This document shows, in pieces, positions 26,014-36,088 of a stretch of 64,000 nt of DNA (positions within the stretch are counted from its first letter, which is position 1; the number at the start of each line of letters is the position of its first letter). This DNA comes from Kitasatospora azatica KCTC 9699 (lineage in GTDB: Bacteria > Actinomycetota > Actinomycetes > Streptomycetales > Streptomycetaceae), in NCBI RefSeq assembly GCF_000744785.1, contig NZ_JQMO01000003.1, positions 310,001 to 374,000 of the forward strand. Direction: 5' to 3'. A program made the position numbers and the translations under genes. Below the pieces are notes generated by a model that ran no database searches, was not told where the DNA came from, and saw only the letters and a list, made by a program, of their open reading frames with translations.

Positions 26014-26496
26014 ATGTCCGCCAACGGCAGCACCCGGAGCAAGTGGGCGGCGACGGTGAGCGGTTCGGTCCCGGCACCGCCGGACGAGGTGTTCGCGCTG
26101 GTCACCGACATCGCGCGGCTCCCGGAGTGGAACAGCGCCCTGAAGCGCGTCATCGAGCAGCCTGCGGCCCTGCAGCCGGGGGTCGAGTGGGTGGTCCGGA
26201 TCAGGCCGGCGGGGTGGCCGGGCTGGGCCAGCCGGTCGCGGCTGGAGGAACTGGACCCGCGACGCCGGGTCTTCCGGCACCGCTCGACGGCCGAGGACCG
26301 CAATCCGTCCTACGCCGAGTGGCGCTGGCAGGTGGAGCCCGATGCGGACGGATCGCGGCTCACCGTCAGCTGGGAGCTGCACCCCAAGACCGTCGGACGC
26401 CGACTGCTGGCGGCGCCACTGCGCCACCGCCGGCTGGTCCGGGTGGAGGTGCCGGACTCGATCGCCGCGCTGGCCAGCCTGTTCGCCCGCCGGTGA
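26014..26496 (+). CDS. SRPBCC (START-like) family protein
   Basis: This 160-residue protein has the helix-grip fold: VSGSVPAPPDEVFALVTDIARLPEWNSAL at the N-terminus and SWELHPKTVGRRLLAAPLRHRR before the C-terminal helix. It should bind a small hydrophobic ligand; none can be named. ATG 26014 follows GGAGGGAC. The AAA regulator starts 9 bases after its stop, so the two are likely co-expressed. Confidence 0.85.
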   Translation: MSANGSTRSKWAATVSGSVPAPPDEVFALVTDIARLPEWNSALKRVIEQPAALQPGVEWVVRIRPAGWPGWASRSRLEELDPRRRVFRHRSTAEDRNPSYAEWRWQVEPDADGSRLTVSWELHPKTVGRRLLAAPLRHRRLVRVEVPDSIAALASLFARR

Positions 26497-26505
26497 GAAG
26501 CGGCC

Positions 26506-29500
26506 ATGCCCGGGTTCCCCTTCGTCGGCCGTGCCGAGGTGCTGGCCGACCTCGACGCGGCGCTCGCCGACGCCCGGGCCGGGCGCGGCGCGCTGCTGGC
26601 GCTGACCGGCCCGGCGGGCGCCGGCAAGACCCGGGCGGCCGAGGAGGCCACACTCCGCGCCAAGGGGTTCCGGCTGCTCTGGACCTGGTGCCCGCCCGGC
26701 GCGGCCGCCGGCGCGCTACAGCCCTGGTCGGCGGTGGCCCGCGAGCTGGTGACCGGTGATCTGGCCGGTGGGCGGCTGGTCCGGGCCTCGCCGGGGCTGC
26801 GGGCGCTGGTGGCCGGTCGCGGCGTCGGCGGCCGGTCCGGCGGGTTGTCCGGTACCGGCGGGCTGTCCGGCACCGACCCGCAGGCGGCCCGGCTACGGCT
26901 CACCGGCGACCTGGTCCAACTGGTCCGTACCGGCGCCGCCGACCGGCCGCTGCTGCTGGTCGTCGACGACCTCCACGAGGCCGACGCCTCCTCCGTCCAG
27001 CTGCTGCTGGAACTGGCGGCCGGGGTGCGGACGACGCCGGTGCTGCTGCTGGTGACAGCGCGGGACGAGCCGGCGGCCTGGCGCGGGCGGGCTGCCGAAC
27101 GGGCGGCGCTGCTGCGCACCGCGCGGAGCCTGCCGGTCGGACCGCTCGCGGAGCCGGAGGTGACCGCCCTGGTCCGGGCCGCCACCGGGGACTCCGCCGA
27201 TCCGGCAACCGTCCGCGAACTGCTGGCCCGCACCGGCGGCGACGCCTTCTTCGTCACCGAGCTGCTACGCCACCGCGCCGCCGATCCGGTGCCAACCTCC
27301 GTACGGGCCGCCGTCGAGGCCCGGACCGCGCAGCTGCCGGCGGACTGCGCCCGGGTGTTGGGGGCCGCCTCGGTGCTCGGGACCGGATTTCGGCTGGACG
27401 TGCTCGGCGAGGTCGCCCAGGTGCCGTTGGGCGAACTGCGCGCGGTGCTGGCCGAGGCGGTGGCCGGCGGGCTGCTCGCCATGGTGGAACCGGGGTCCGG
27501 CGCGTTCCGGCACGACCTGATGCGCGAAGCGGTGTACGCGGCGCTGGAGCCGGCCCGGCGGGTCGAGTGGCACGATCGCGCGGCGGCCGTGCTGGCGCGG
27601 TTCACCGCGCGCGGCCGCGACGTCGGGCCCGCCCAGGTCGCGCACCACCTGCTGCTGGCCGGGCCGGAACGGGCCACCGAGGCCGCCGAGTTCGCCCGGC
27701 GGGCCGGGCACCGGGCAGCGGAGCTGCTGGCGTACGAGGACGCCGCCCACTGGTACGAGCGCTCCGTCGCGGCCCTGGGCACCGCCGGTGCGACGGACGG
27801 CCTGCTCGCCGAGTCGCTGCTCGACCTCGGGACGGCCCGGCTGGGCGCCGGGGAACGGGCGGCGGCACGCGCGGAGTTCCTGCGGGCCGCCGCCGTGGCC
27901 CGGCGCTGCGGGCGTCCCGACCTGCTGGCGGGCGCGGCGCTCGGGCTCGGCGCCGGACCGACCGGCTTCGAGGTGGACCTTCTCGACCGGACCCAGCTCG
28001 ACCTGCTCACCGAAGCCCGAGCGGGGCTCGCGGCAGCGGGCCCCGCCGCAAGCGGATCTTCCCGGCAGTGGCCCTCGCTGCTGGCGGCCGTCACCGCGCG
28101 GCTGTCCGTGGCGGCCACCCTGATCGAGCCGGAGGCCGATCGGCGGGCCCTTGCCGAGGAGGCCGTGCGGCTGGCCCGGGCGGGCGGGGACGCCGCCACT
28201 CTCGCCTATGCGCTTTCCGCGCTCTGCGACGCGCAGGCCGGTCCGGCGCACTGCCGTGAACGCCGTGGCTGGTCCACCGAGATCGTCGAGTTGGCCCGGC
28301 AGCTGCCCGACCTGTCGCTCGAACTGCTCGGCCGCCGGCTGCGCTTGGTGGCCCTGCTGGAGCTCGGCGATCTCGCCGGGGCCGACGCCGAGGCGCAGGC
28401 CTTCGGTGCGGCGGAGGGCGCCCTGCGCCAGCCGTTGTACGCCTGGTACCCGGCGCTCTGGCAGGGCATGCGCGCGCTGCTGGAGGGACGGTTCGAGGAC
28501 TGCCGGCGCAGCCTCGACCGGGTGGCGGAGCTGGGCCGCCGGGCCGGCAGCGACAACGCCCCGCTGCTTGCCGCCACTCAGCGCTGGTGCCTGCTCGCCG
28601 AGTTGGCGGACCGCGAAGGCCTCGCGGAGCTGCTCACCGGGCTGCCCGCGCTGGATGAGCTCCCGGGGGTGTGGCCCAAGGTCACCAAGGCGCTGGTCAC
28701 CGCCCAACTCGGCGACCTCGATCAGGCCCGTCGGCGACTGGCCGCCGTGGCGCCGCTGCTGGCGGGCGCGCCACGCGACAGCGAGTGGCTGCCGATGCTC
28801 GCCCAGGTCGCCGAGACCGTGGCGCTGACCGGCCCGGCCCCGGTGGCCCGGCAGCTCTACGACTGGCTGGCGCCGTACCGGGAGCTGTTCGTGGTGGAAG
28901 GCATCGGCGCCGCGGTGCGCGGCCCGGTGCATCGTCACCTCGGTCTGCTGGCCAGCGCGCTCGGCGAGCCGGAGGCCGCGCGGCGCCACTTCGACGCGGC
29001 CCTGGCGGCGACCCGCGCGATCGGCGCGACCCGGCTGGCCGAGCGGATCGCCCGGGAGGCCGGCAGCTCCCCGGAGGCCGGCAGCTCCCGGGAGGCCCGC
29101 CCGGCGCCGCCCGCGGAGGAGCACCAGGTGTTCCGGCGCACCGGCGAGCTGTGGCAGCTCCGCTACGCCGGCCGCGAGGCGATCCTGCCCGACAGCAAGG
29201 GGATGCGTGACCTGGCGGTGCTGCTGTCCCGGCCCGGCACCCCGGTGCCGGCGCTGGACCTCGCCACCGCAGCCGGCGCCGGCTCGCGGTCGGTCGACGG
29301 GGCGCACTCCCCCGATGGCCTCGATGGCCTCCACTCCCCGGGCGACACCGGCGAACTGATCGACGCGACCGCCCGCGCCGCCTACCGCAGCCGGCTCCAG
29401 GAGCTGGAGCGCGAGGCCGCCGACGCGGACGCGGCCGGGGACGCCGAGGGCTCCGCGCGGATCGCCGTCGAGCGCGATGCGCTGGTCGGCCAGCTCTCGG

Positions 29501-29703
29501 CCGCGTACGGTCTGGGCGGCCGGGCTCGCCGCACCGGCTCCGCCCCCGAGCGGGCCAGGACCGCCGTCACCGCCCGGGTGCGGGCCTCGATCGACCGGAT
29601 CGCCCGCGCGCACCCCGCTCTCGGTCGGCACCTGGCCAACGCCGTGCACACCGGCACGCTCTGCGTGTACGAGCCCGAGCAGCCGGTGGTCTGGCAGCTG
29701 TGA
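26506..29703 (+). CDS. Large AAA/STAND-type ATPase regulator without a LuxR domain
   Basis: This 1065-residue protein has an N-terminal ATPase (FVGRAEVLADLDAAL; Walker A TGPAGAGKT near 38; Walker B LLLVVDDLHEAD near 150), a long helical TPR-like middle (about 400-860) and a C-terminal region from about 865 with VFRRTGELWQLRYAGREAIL and ERARTAVTARVRASIDRIARAHPALGRHL. That end is shared by a group of streptomycete regulators and may bind DNA or a partner; no classical LuxR helix-turn-helix is present. It contains low-complexity repeats (EAGSS and DGLDGLHSP). Target unknown. Confidence 0.82.
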   Translation: MPGFPFVGRAEVLADLDAALADARAGRGALLALTGPAGAGKTRAAEEATLRAKGFRLLWTWCPPGAAAGALQPWSAVARELVTGDLAGGRLVRASPGLRALVAGRGVGGRSGGLSGTGGLSGTDPQAARLRLTGDLVQLVRTGAADRPLLLVVDDLHEADASSVQLLLELAAGVRTTPVLLLVTARDEPAAWRGRAAERAALLRTARSLPVGPLAEPEVTALVRAATGDSADPATVRELLARTGGDAFFVTELLRHRAADPVPTSVRAAVEARTAQLPADCARVLGAASVLGTGFRLDVLGEVAQVPLGELRAVLAEAVAGGLLAMVEPGSGAFRHDLMREAVYAALEPARRVEWHDRAAAVLARFTARGRDVGPAQVAHHLLLAGPERATEAAEFARRAGHRAAELLAYEDAAHWYERSVAALGTAGATDGLLAESLLDLGTARLGAGERAAARAEFLRAAAVARRCGRPDLLAGAALGLGAGPTGFEVDLLDRTQLDLLTEARAGLAAAGPAASGSSRQWPSLLAAVTARLSVAATLIEPEADRRALAEEAVRLARAGGDAATLAYALSALCDAQAGPAHCRERRGWSTEIVELARQLPDLSLELLGRRLRLVALLELGDLAGADAEAQAFGAAEGALRQPLYAWYPALWQGMRALLEGRFEDCRRSLDRVAELGRRAGSDNAPLLAATQRWCLLAELADREGLAELLTGLPALDELPGVWPKVTKALVTAQLGDLDQARRRLAAVAPLLAGAPRDSEWLPMLAQVAETVALTGPAPVARQLYDWLAPYRELFVVEGIGAAVRGPVHRHLGLLASALGEPEAARRHFDAALAATRAIGATRLAERIAREAGSSPEAGSSREARPAPPAEEHQVFRRTGELWQLRYAGREAILPDSKGMRDLAVLLSRPGTPVPALDLATAAGAGSRSVDGAHSPDGLDGLHSPGDTGELIDATARAAYRSRLQELEREAADADAAGDAEGSARIAVERDALVGQLSAAYGLGGRARRTGSAPERARTAVTARVRASIDRIARAHPALGRHLANAVHTGTLCVYEPEQPVVWQL

Positions 29704-29779
29704 GCCGTGGCCGCACATCGTGCCGGCCGATCTCACGCCCTCCAGGTGAAGGGGGCCGGAACGGATCGAGGAGGCCACC

Positions 29780-30175
29780 GTGCCACGCATCTCCAAAGCC
29801 GAGGCGGCGCTCGTCCTGGACGAGCCGGTGATCGAAGGCCGCTACGCCGAACTGGACGGCTACACCGTCGGGTTCGAGACCCACAAGGCCGACATGGACC
29901 CGGCGACCCTGTTCGCCGGACTGCCCGAGGACCGCTGCCAGTGCCCGCACTGGGGTCTGGTGGTGACCGGAAAGCTGGTGTTCCGCTACCGGGATCACGA
30001 CGAGGTCTACCAGGCCGGCGACGCCTACTACGGCGCGCCCGGCCACCTGCCGCTGGTCTTCGCCGGCACCGAGCTGATCGAGTTCAGTCCGACCGAGGCG
30101 CTGGAGCGGACCATGGCGGTCGTCGGCCGCAACCTGGACGCCGCAAAGCTCGGCGGCGCACTGACCGGGAGTTGA
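29780..30175 (+). CDS. Small cupin-like protein
   Basis: This 131-residue protein has a cupin-like core: CPHWGLVVTGKLVFRYRDHDE (motif 1, only one His) and AGDAYYGAPGHLPLVFAGTELIEF (motif 2). Metal binding is uncertain because several usual His are missing. GTG 29780 follows GAGGAGG. The next gene starts 3 bases after its stop, so they form a two-gene unit. Function unknown. Confidence 0.72.
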   Translation: MPRISKAEAALVLDEPVIEGRYAELDGYTVGFETHKADMDPATLFAGLPEDRCQCPHWGLVVTGKLVFRYRDHDEVYQAGDAYYGAPGHLPLVFAGTELIEFSPTEALERTMAVVGRNLDAAKLGGALTGS

Positions 30176-30178
30176 GCG

Positions 30179-30571
30179 ATGAACGAGACGCTGGCGACCC
30201 GCCTGATCAGCTTCATGGAGACGGGAACCGTGCCTGAGGGCCTGTTCCGGCCGGACGTTTTCTGCGACCTCACGCTGCCGGCCTGGCGGCTCCAGTCCGA
30301 GGGCATCGAGGACCTGGTCGCGCTGCGCAAGGGCGGCCACCCGTCCCCGGGGAGGATCCCGCGCCACCGGGTGGACACCACACCGACGGGCTTCGTCCTC
30401 GAGGTCGAGGAGCGCTGGGAGCAGGACGGGCAGTCCTGGTACTGCCGGGAGCTGTTGCGCGCGGACGTCGAGGAGGGCGCGATCGCCCGGGTCTCGGTGT
30501 ACTGCACCGGCGACTGGGACGCCGACCAGCAGCGCCGCCATGCCGAGGAGGTGACGCTGCTCAGGGCCTGA
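30179..30571 (+). CDS. SnoaL/NTF2-like protein
   Basis: This 130-residue protein has a short helix followed by strands typical of the NTF2-like fold (LFRPDVFCDLTLPAWRLQ; EERWEQDGQSWYCRELLRADV; ARVSVYCTGDWD). No polyketide context is present, so a cyclase role is not supported. It follows the cupin-like gene after 3 bases. It is convergent with the serine protease. Confidence 0.68.
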   Translation: MNETLATRLISFMETGTVPEGLFRPDVFCDLTLPAWRLQSEGIEDLVALRKGGHPSPGRIPRHRVDTTPTGFVLEVEERWEQDGQSWYCRELLRADVEEGAIARVSVYCTGDWDADQQRRHAEEVTLLRA

Positions 30572-30589
30572 GCCATGGGACTGGCCGGT

Positions 30590-31861
30590 CTAGGAGAGGG
30601 AGATACCGAAGGTGTTGAGGATCGGCGTCATCGGGACGTACATCACCTGCCAGAAGCAGACGGTGTCGACCGCGGTGTCACTGCCGCCACGACACTGGAT
30701 CTGGGTGCCTTTGCCGCCGGCCACGATGATTCCGCGCGCGGTCATCGCCGCCTGCGGGCCGGCCGGGTCGGCCACCACGGGGCCGCCGCTGTCGCCCAGG
30801 GCGACCACGACGGCGTGACCGCCGCGGTGCTCGCCGACGTCCACCGGGCTGATCACGTCCCCGTGCTCGTTGGCCATCCTGCCCTCGACCCCGGTCAGTT
30901 CCACGTCGCAGTGGTAGCCGGATGCGGCGCCCGAGGTGCAGGTGAGGTCGCCGACGTTGTTCCGTCCCGCGCCGTACAGGCCCCGGGTGGAGGGCGAGTT
31001 CCAGGCGCTGTCGAAGAACCGGCCCTCGGGGGTCTGGTCGATGCCGACCAGCGCGACGTCCAGCGCGCTGTTCGACTCCAGGCCGGGGCCGACCACCTGG
31101 CCGTCGCCGGTGCGGTAGTCGCCCAGCGGGCCGCAGTGCGCGGCGGTCAGCAGGACCCGCTGGTTGCCCTTGAAGCCGCCGAAGCCGGTGGAGCAGAACG
31201 AGCCCCGCGGAGTGCGCAGTTCGGCGCCGGCGTCCCACGGCCCGCGAGCGGCGCCGCGGGAGCCGGCCAGCGGTACGAAGCCCTGGCCGGGCGTGGCGCT
31301 GACCGGAACGCCCGTCATGGCAGCGGCCCTCGCCGCGTACCGGTCCGCGCTCGGCATCGGGCCGGCGATCCGGTGCGAGGTGGTCGGCTGGTAGGTGATC
31401 CGGATTCCGCTGCCCTGTTCCTGGCGGAACACCGAGGACCACTCCCCGGCCGAGCCGCGGGTCGCCGCGACGAACACGTCGATGGCGCGGTCCAGCTCGG
31501 CCCGGGAGAACCGGGCGGGATGCACGCTGACGGTGTACTGGTCGGGGGTCCTGGTGCTGATGATCGTACTGACCAGGGGCGGCAGCTCGCCCTTCCAGTA
31601 CAGGGCCAGCGCGCGTGCGGTCGGGTCGACGATGATCCCCGCGTAGCCGTCGGTGCCCGGGGTGTGACTGTCCACCAGGTCCTGGATCGCGTCGGCGACC
31701 TGATGGAGCTTCGCCTGCCGGGTGCCGATGTCCTCGGTGATCAGGTTCACGCCGTGCAACAGGCCGCCCGCCTCGTCAACGGGCGGGGTGGGTCCCGCGC
31801 TGGACACGAAGAGGACCGCGACGGCGGCGAAGGCCACGGTCAGTGAGCGGCGAGGTCGCAT
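30590..31861 (-). CDS. Secreted trypsin-like (S1 family) serine protease
   Basis: This 423-residue precursor has a signal peptide (RRSLTVAFAAVAVLFVSSAG), a pro-region of about 170 residues and a chymotrypsin-fold protease. The triad is His in LLTAAHC, Asp in ALDVALVGID and Ser in GDSGGPVV. Cys pairs (FCSTGF/AAHC, CTSG/YHCDV, QCRGG/VCFWQ) suggest three disulfides, as in streptogrisin/alpha-lytic enzymes. The pro-region likely acts as a folding aid. Start ATG 31861. The SnoaL-like gene lies 147 bases upstream on the same strand. Confidence 0.9.
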   Translation of the reverse strand: MRPRRSLTVAFAAVAVLFVSSAGPTPPVDEAGGLLHGVNLITEDIGTRQAKLHQVADAIQDLVDSHTPGTDGYAGIIVDPTARALALYWKGELPPLVSTIISTRTPDQYTVSVHPARFSRAELDRAIDVFVAATRGSAGEWSSVFRQEQGSGIRITYQPTTSHRIAGPMPSADRYAARAAAMTGVPVSATPGQGFVPLAGSRGAARGPWDAGAELRTPRGSFCSTGFGGFKGNQRVLLTAAHCGPLGDYRTGDGQVVGPGLESNSALDVALVGIDQTPEGRFFDSAWNSPSTRGLYGAGRNNVGDLTCTSGAASGYHCDVELTGVEGRMANEHGDVISPVDVGEHRGGHAVVVALGDSGGPVVADPAGPQAAMTARGIIVAGGKGTQIQCRGGSDTAVDTVCFWQVMYVPMTPILNTFGISLS

Positions 31862-32008
31862 GGACGGAGGTCTCCCAGCTGCGGACGGGGCGACCCCGGC
31901 CGCCACAGCAGGGCCGGGGCCGGGCACGGCGGTCCCGCCCTGTTAACGACCGCGCGGCGCATTGGCCACCGCCTCGGGCGAGCCAGTACCGCCCCATCCG
32001 TCCTGCGG

Positions 32009-32407
32009 TCAGGGCTGGTCGTACCAGGAGAAGGCCGCGATCCGCCAGCCCTGTGAGGTGCGGACGAACTGGATCGTCTTGGTCCCGCCGCCCTCGAACG
32101 GCTCACCGTCCAGGATCCCGGACTTGCGGTACTCGCCGAACCGCGAGGCGATGTCGCCCGCCAGCTCGGTCCGTTCCGAGGTCTCCCACTCCGAGAACTC
32201 GACCAGCCGACCGTCCGTCAGCAGCCGCCGGCGAGGCTCGATGAACTCCTCCACCGTGTACACCGTGAACTCCGGGCCGGTCTTGACGATCACACCCTCA
32301 GGTATGACCAGCCGCCGGATCCGCTCCAGGTCGGCCGTCTTCCCGCCCCGATTGTCAAAGGCCCCGAAGAACTCGGCGGTCAGCACATCAATCTCGATCT
32401 TCGACAT
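32009..32407 (-). CDS. NTF2-like (DUF4440-type) protein
   Basis: This 132-residue protein has an N-terminal helix (EIDVLTAEFFGAFDNRGG), then YTVEEFIEPRRRLL and strands ending KTIQFVRTSQGWRIAAFSWYDQ. That is a standard DUF4440/SnoaL-like build. ATG 32407. Substrate or partner unknown. Confidence 0.78.
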   Translation of the reverse strand: MSKIEIDVLTAEFFGAFDNRGGKTADLERIRRLVIPEGVIVKTGPEFTVYTVEEFIEPRRRLLTDGRLVEFSEWETSERTELAGDIASRFGEYRKSGILDGEPFEGGGTKTIQFVRTSQGWRIAAFSWYDQP

Positions 32408-32517
32408 GGCGCGACGGTAACACCGGGTCCTGACCGGCTTTCGGGCCCAGCACGGCGGGCGTCGACCGGCCGATCGGCTCAGGATGTAAGGAGTGCACGC
32501 GTCGACGGGAGCGGGCC

Positions 32518-33801
32518 ATGACGAGTTGGCAGCTGCGGGACTTCGCGCCGGACGATCTGGAGGCCGTCGTCCGGCTGGACGCCCCCGCGAACCCTCCTGG
32601 CGACGAGGGCGGAGCCGACGACCGGGTGTTCCGGCTGTCGGACGTGGTCGCCGCCCTGCAGGCCGCGCACCCGGCGGTGGTGGCCGCGGCGGGCGAGCAG
32701 ATCGTCGGCGCGGCGGTGGGCCGGGTGGACGGTGAGCGGGCCTGGGTGCTGCGGATCAGCCAGCACCCGTCCTGGCGGAACATGGGCCTGGGCAGCGCCC
32801 TGCTCGGCGCCCTGGAACACCGGCTGCTGGCCGCGGGTGCCCGGACGCTGGCGGCCCTGCTCCCGGACGAGGACCCTGGAGCCGTCGCCCTGCGCAACTC
32901 CGGCTTCCGTCCCCGCCCGGGCATGACCTACTTCCAGAAGTCCGAGGCGGTGACCGCCCAGGACGTGGTGCTGCTCTCCTCGCTGGGCGCGGAGGTCCCG
33001 AGCACGGGGCTGTGGGGCACGCTGGCGGGGATGGCCGCCGAGAAGCGACTGATCGAACGGCGCCTGGTGCTGCCGCTGGCCAATCCCGTGCTGGCCGCCC
33101 AGCACGGGGTGGAGCCGCCGCAGGCCGTCGTCCTGTTCGGGCCGCCGGGGACGGGCAAGAGCACCTTCGCGAAGGCCGTGGCCGGCCGCCTGGGCTGGCC
33201 GTTCGTGGAGCTGTTCCCGTCGCGGCTGGGGCTGGCCGACACCATGGCCGCCGGTCTGCGCGAGTGGTTCGACGAGGTGGCCCGACTGGACCACGTGCTG
33301 CTCTTCATCGACGAGGTCGAGGAGCTGGCCGGTCGGCGCAGTGCGGCCGAGCCGGCGGCCACGGCGGTGGTCAACGAGCTGCTCAAGTCGATCGTCCGGT
33401 TCCGCGACCGGGAGAGCCGGCTGCTGATCTGCGCCACCAACGACGTGGCGGCCCTCGATCCGGCCTTCCTGCGGCACGGCCGCTTCGACTACGTGCTGCC
33501 GGTCGGCCCGCCCGACCACGAGGCGCGGCGCGCCCTGTGGTCGAGCTACCTGGCCCGGGCCGGCGCGCAGGCGGACACCGGCGCCCTCTCGGACGCCAGC
33601 GAGGGGTTCACCCCGGCGGACATCGCCCAGGCGGCCCGTACCGTCGCCCAGGCGGTCTTCGAACGGACCCTGGACACCGGTGAGCGCTCGCATCCGAGCA
33701 CCGACGACTACCTGCAGACCATCCGACGCACCCGGCCGACGGTGACGACCGAGATGGCGCTGGCGTTCGCCGACCACACCGTGCGCTTCGGCCGGGTCTG
33801 A
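32518..33801 (+). CDS. GNAT acetyltransferase-AAA+ ATPase fusion protein
   Basis: This 427-residue protein joins two domains. Residues about 5-140 are a GNAT fold: WVLRISQHPSWRNMGLGSALL is the acetyl-CoA-binding strand and loop, and ALRNSGFRPRPGMTYF ends it. Residues about 165-420 are an AAA+ ATPase with Walker A FGPPGTGKSTFAKAV, Walker B HVLLFIDEVEEL, sensor 1 LLICATNDV, and the RHGRFDYVLPVGPP arginine-finger region, like FtsH/ARC-type ATPases. A protein remodeller whose target is acetylated or bound through the GNAT part is plausible. The fusion is uninterrupted. Confidence 0.85.
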   Translation: MTSWQLRDFAPDDLEAVVRLDAPANPPGDEGGADDRVFRLSDVVAALQAAHPAVVAAAGEQIVGAAVGRVDGERAWVLRISQHPSWRNMGLGSALLGALEHRLLAAGARTLAALLPDEDPGAVALRNSGFRPRPGMTYFQKSEAVTAQDVVLLSSLGAEVPSTGLWGTLAGMAAEKRLIERRLVLPLANPVLAAQHGVEPPQAVVLFGPPGTGKSTFAKAVAGRLGWPFVELFPSRLGLADTMAAGLREWFDEVARLDHVLLFIDEVEELAGRRSAAEPAATAVVNELLKSIVRFRDRESRLLICATNDVAALDPAFLRHGRFDYVLPVGPPDHEARRALWSSYLARAGAQADTGALSDASEGFTPADIAQAARTVAQAVFERTLDTGERSHPSTDDYLQTIRRTRPTVTTEMALAFADHTVRFGRV

Positions 33802-33818
33802 ACCCCGCCCGGCCGCCG

Positions 33819-33882
33819 GCACACCACCCGATCAGCACACCAGGCCGTCAGCACACCACCCGATCAGCACACCGGGCGATCA
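33819..33882. repeat. Two 32-base tandem repeats at the end of the hyp operon
   Basis: Units 33819-33850 and 33851-33882 share their first 22 bases exactly and most of the last 10. The second copy overlaps the hypE stop codon. The region lies between the convergent ends of the AAA+ gene and hypE, where a terminator would be expected, but no strong hairpin is seen. Confidence 0.8.
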
Positions 33883-34962
33883 GCAGATCCGCGGCAGCTG
33901 TTCCCCGATCGGCAGGTCCACCACCCGGGTGCCGCCGAGGCCGGTCCGGGCCACCACCATGCCGGGGTGGGTCTCGACCGCCTCGCCGATCACCACCGCG
34001 TCCGCGCCCAGCGGGTGCGCGCGCATCGCGGCCAGTACCGCCTCCGCGTGTTCGCGCGGCACGAAGGCGACCAGCTTGCCCTCGTTGGCCACGTACATCG
34101 GGTCCAGGCCCAGCATCGCGCAGGCGCCCGCCACCGGCGGCGGCACCGGCACGCTGCGCTCCTGGATCACGACGCCGACTCCGGCGGCCGCCGCGATCTC
34201 GTTGAGGGCGGCCGCAAGCCCGCCGCGGGTGGGATCGCGCAGCACGTGCAGGTCCGGGGTCACGGCGAGCATCGCGTCGACCAGGCCGCCGAGCGGCGCA
34301 CAGTCGCTCTCGATCTGCACCCCGAACTCCAGTCCCTCGCGCACGCTCAGGATCGCCACGCCGTGCAGTCCGATCGCGCCGCTGACGATCACCACGTCGC
34401 CGGGGACCACTCGCTGCGGTCGCAGGTCGACCCCGGCGGGCACCAGGCCGATGCCCGCGGTGTTGATGAAGATGCCGTCCCCGTGCCCGGCTTCGACCAC
34501 CTTGGTGTCGCCGGTCGCCACCTCGACGCCGGCTACCCGCGCGGCGGCGCCAAGCGCCTCGGCCACCCGGCCGAGGACGGACATCTCCAGGCCCTCCTCC
34601 AGGATGAAGCCGCAGGACAGGTAGGTCGCCCGGGCGCCGCTCATCGCCAGGTCGTTGACGGTCCCGTTGACCGCCAGGTCACCGATGCTGCCGCCGGGGA
34701 AGAACAGCGGGCGCACCACGTACGAGTCGGTGGTGAAGGCCAGCCTCGCTCCCCCCAGCGACAGCACCGCGCTGTCCCCGAGACGGCCGAGCAGCTCGCC
34801 GCCGAAAGCGGGCGCGAAGACCTCGCTGACCAGCTCGGCGGTCATCGCGCCGCCGCCGCCGTGTCCGGTCACCACCCGCGGCTGGTCGCGCAGCGGGACC
34901 GGACAGGTCCAGGCGGTGAGGTCGGGCCGCGGGGCGGGCAGGATGTCGATGGGCTCAGGCAA
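33880..34962 (-). CDS. hypE: Hydrogenase maturation factor HypE
   Basis: This 360-residue protein dehydrates the thiocarbamate made with HypF to a thiocyanate on its C-terminal Cys, giving the CN ligands of the NiFe site. It has the PurM-like ATP-binding fold ([46 protein letters not shown]) and ends in the diagnostic PRIC. The start is TTG 34962, overlapping the end of hypD by 8 bases, with GGAGG upstream. It is the last gene of the hydrogenase operon. Confidence 0.95.
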   Translation of the reverse strand: MPEPIDILPAPRPDLTAWTCPVPLRDQPRVVTGHGGGGAMTAELVSEVFAPAFGGELLGRLGDSAVLSLGGARLAFTTDSYVVRPLFFPGGSIGDLAVNGTVNDLAMSGARATYLSCGFILEEGLEMSVLGRVAEALGAAARVAGVEVATGDTKVVEAGHGDGIFINTAGIGLVPAGVDLRPQRVVPGDVVIVSGAIGLHGVAILSVREGLEFGVQIESDCAPLGGLVDAMLAVTPDLHVLRDPTRGGLAAALNEIAAAAGVGVVIQERSVPVPPPVAGACAMLGLDPMYVANEGKLVAFVPREHAEAVLAAMRAHPLGADAVVIGEAVETHPGMVVARTGLGGTRVVDLPIGEQLPRIC

Positions 34963-36088
34963 CGGGGCTCGCCTCCAGGTGCGCGGGAGCCGCGGGCGGG
35001 GTCTCCAGCCGGCGGTACAGGTAGTAGGCCGCGCAGGCGCCCTCGCTGGAGACCATGGTGGCGCCGAGCGGGTTGCGCGGGGTGCAGGTGGTGCCGAAGG
35101 CCTCGCACTCGTGCGGTTTGAGCAGCCCTTGCAGGACCTCGCCGGCGCGGCAGGCGGCGGGCTCGCGGGTCTGGATGCCGGTCACCGAGAAGCGCTGCTC
35201 GGCGTCGAACTCGCGGTATCGCTCGGACAGCCGCCAGCCGCTGCCGGGGATCGTGCCGATCCCGCGCCAGGCCCGGTCGGTGACCTCGAAGACGTCCTCC
35301 AGCATGGCCAGCGCCGCCGGGTTGCCCTCCGGCCGGACGGCTCGGGGATAGGCGTTCTCGACCGTGTGGATACCGCGCTCCAGCTGCCGCACCGCGCGCC
35401 GGACGCCCTCCAGGATGTCCAGCGGCTCGAATCCGGTGACCACGATGGGCACCCGGTGGCGCTCGGCCAGCACGGGGTACTCCGCGACGCCCATCACGCT
35501 GCACACGTGGCCGGCCGCCAGGAAGCCCTGGACCCGGCAGCTCGGCGACTGCATGATCGCCTCGATCGCCGGGGGCACCCGCACGTGCGAGACCAGCAGG
35601 CTGAAGTTGCGGATGCCGAGCTTGCGGGCCTGATGGACCGTCATGGCGTTGGGCGGCGCGGTGGTCTCGAACCCGATGCCGAAGAAGACCACCTGGCGCG
35701 TGGGGTTCTGCTGGGCGATCCGCAGCGCGTCCAGCGGCGAGTAGACCACCCGCACGTCGCCGCCCTCGGCGCGGACCCGGAACAGGTCGCGTCCGGTGCC
35801 GGGGACCCGCAGCATGTCGCCGAAGGAGCAGAAGATCACCTCCGGCCGGGAGGCGATCTCCAGTGCCTTGTCGATCACCTCCAGCGGGGTGACGCACACC
35901 GGGCAGCCCGGCCCGTGGATCAACTCCACTTGGTCCGGCAGCAGTTGGTCGATCCCGTGCCGGATGATGGTGTGGGTCTGCCCGCCGCAGACCTCCATCA
36001 GGGCCCACGGCCGGGTCACCGTGGCATGGATGTCGTCCAGCAGCCGCCGCGCCAGCTCGGGGTCCTGGAACTCCTCGATGTACTTCAC
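34955..36088 (-). CDS. hypD: Hydrogenase maturation factor HypD
   Basis: This 377-residue iron-sulfur protein is the scaffold on which HypC, HypE and HypD assemble the Fe(CN)2CO unit. Conserved motifs are [40 protein letters not shown] and, in the C-terminal cluster region, [16 protein letters not shown] with [11 protein letters not shown] 36088 overlaps the hypC stop (GTGA). Length is normal. Confidence 0.95.
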   Translation of the reverse strand: MKYIEEFQDPELARRLLDDIHATVTRPWALMEVCGGQTHTIIRHGIDQLLPDQVELIHGPGCPVCVTPLEVIDKALEIASRPEVIFCSFGDMLRVPGTGRDLFRVRAEGGDVRVVYSPLDALRIAQQNPTRQVVFFGIGFETTAPPNAMTVHQARKLGIRNFSLLVSHVRVPPAIEAIMQSPSCRVQGFLAAGHVCSVMGVAEYPVLAERHRVPIVVTGFEPLDILEGVRRAVRQLERGIHTVENAYPRAVRPEGNPAALAMLEDVFEVTDRAWRGIGTIPGSGWRLSERYREFDAEQRFSVTGIQTREPAACRAGEVLQGLLKPHECEAFGTTCTPRNPLGATMVSSEGACAAYYLYRRLETPPAAPAHLEASPVA

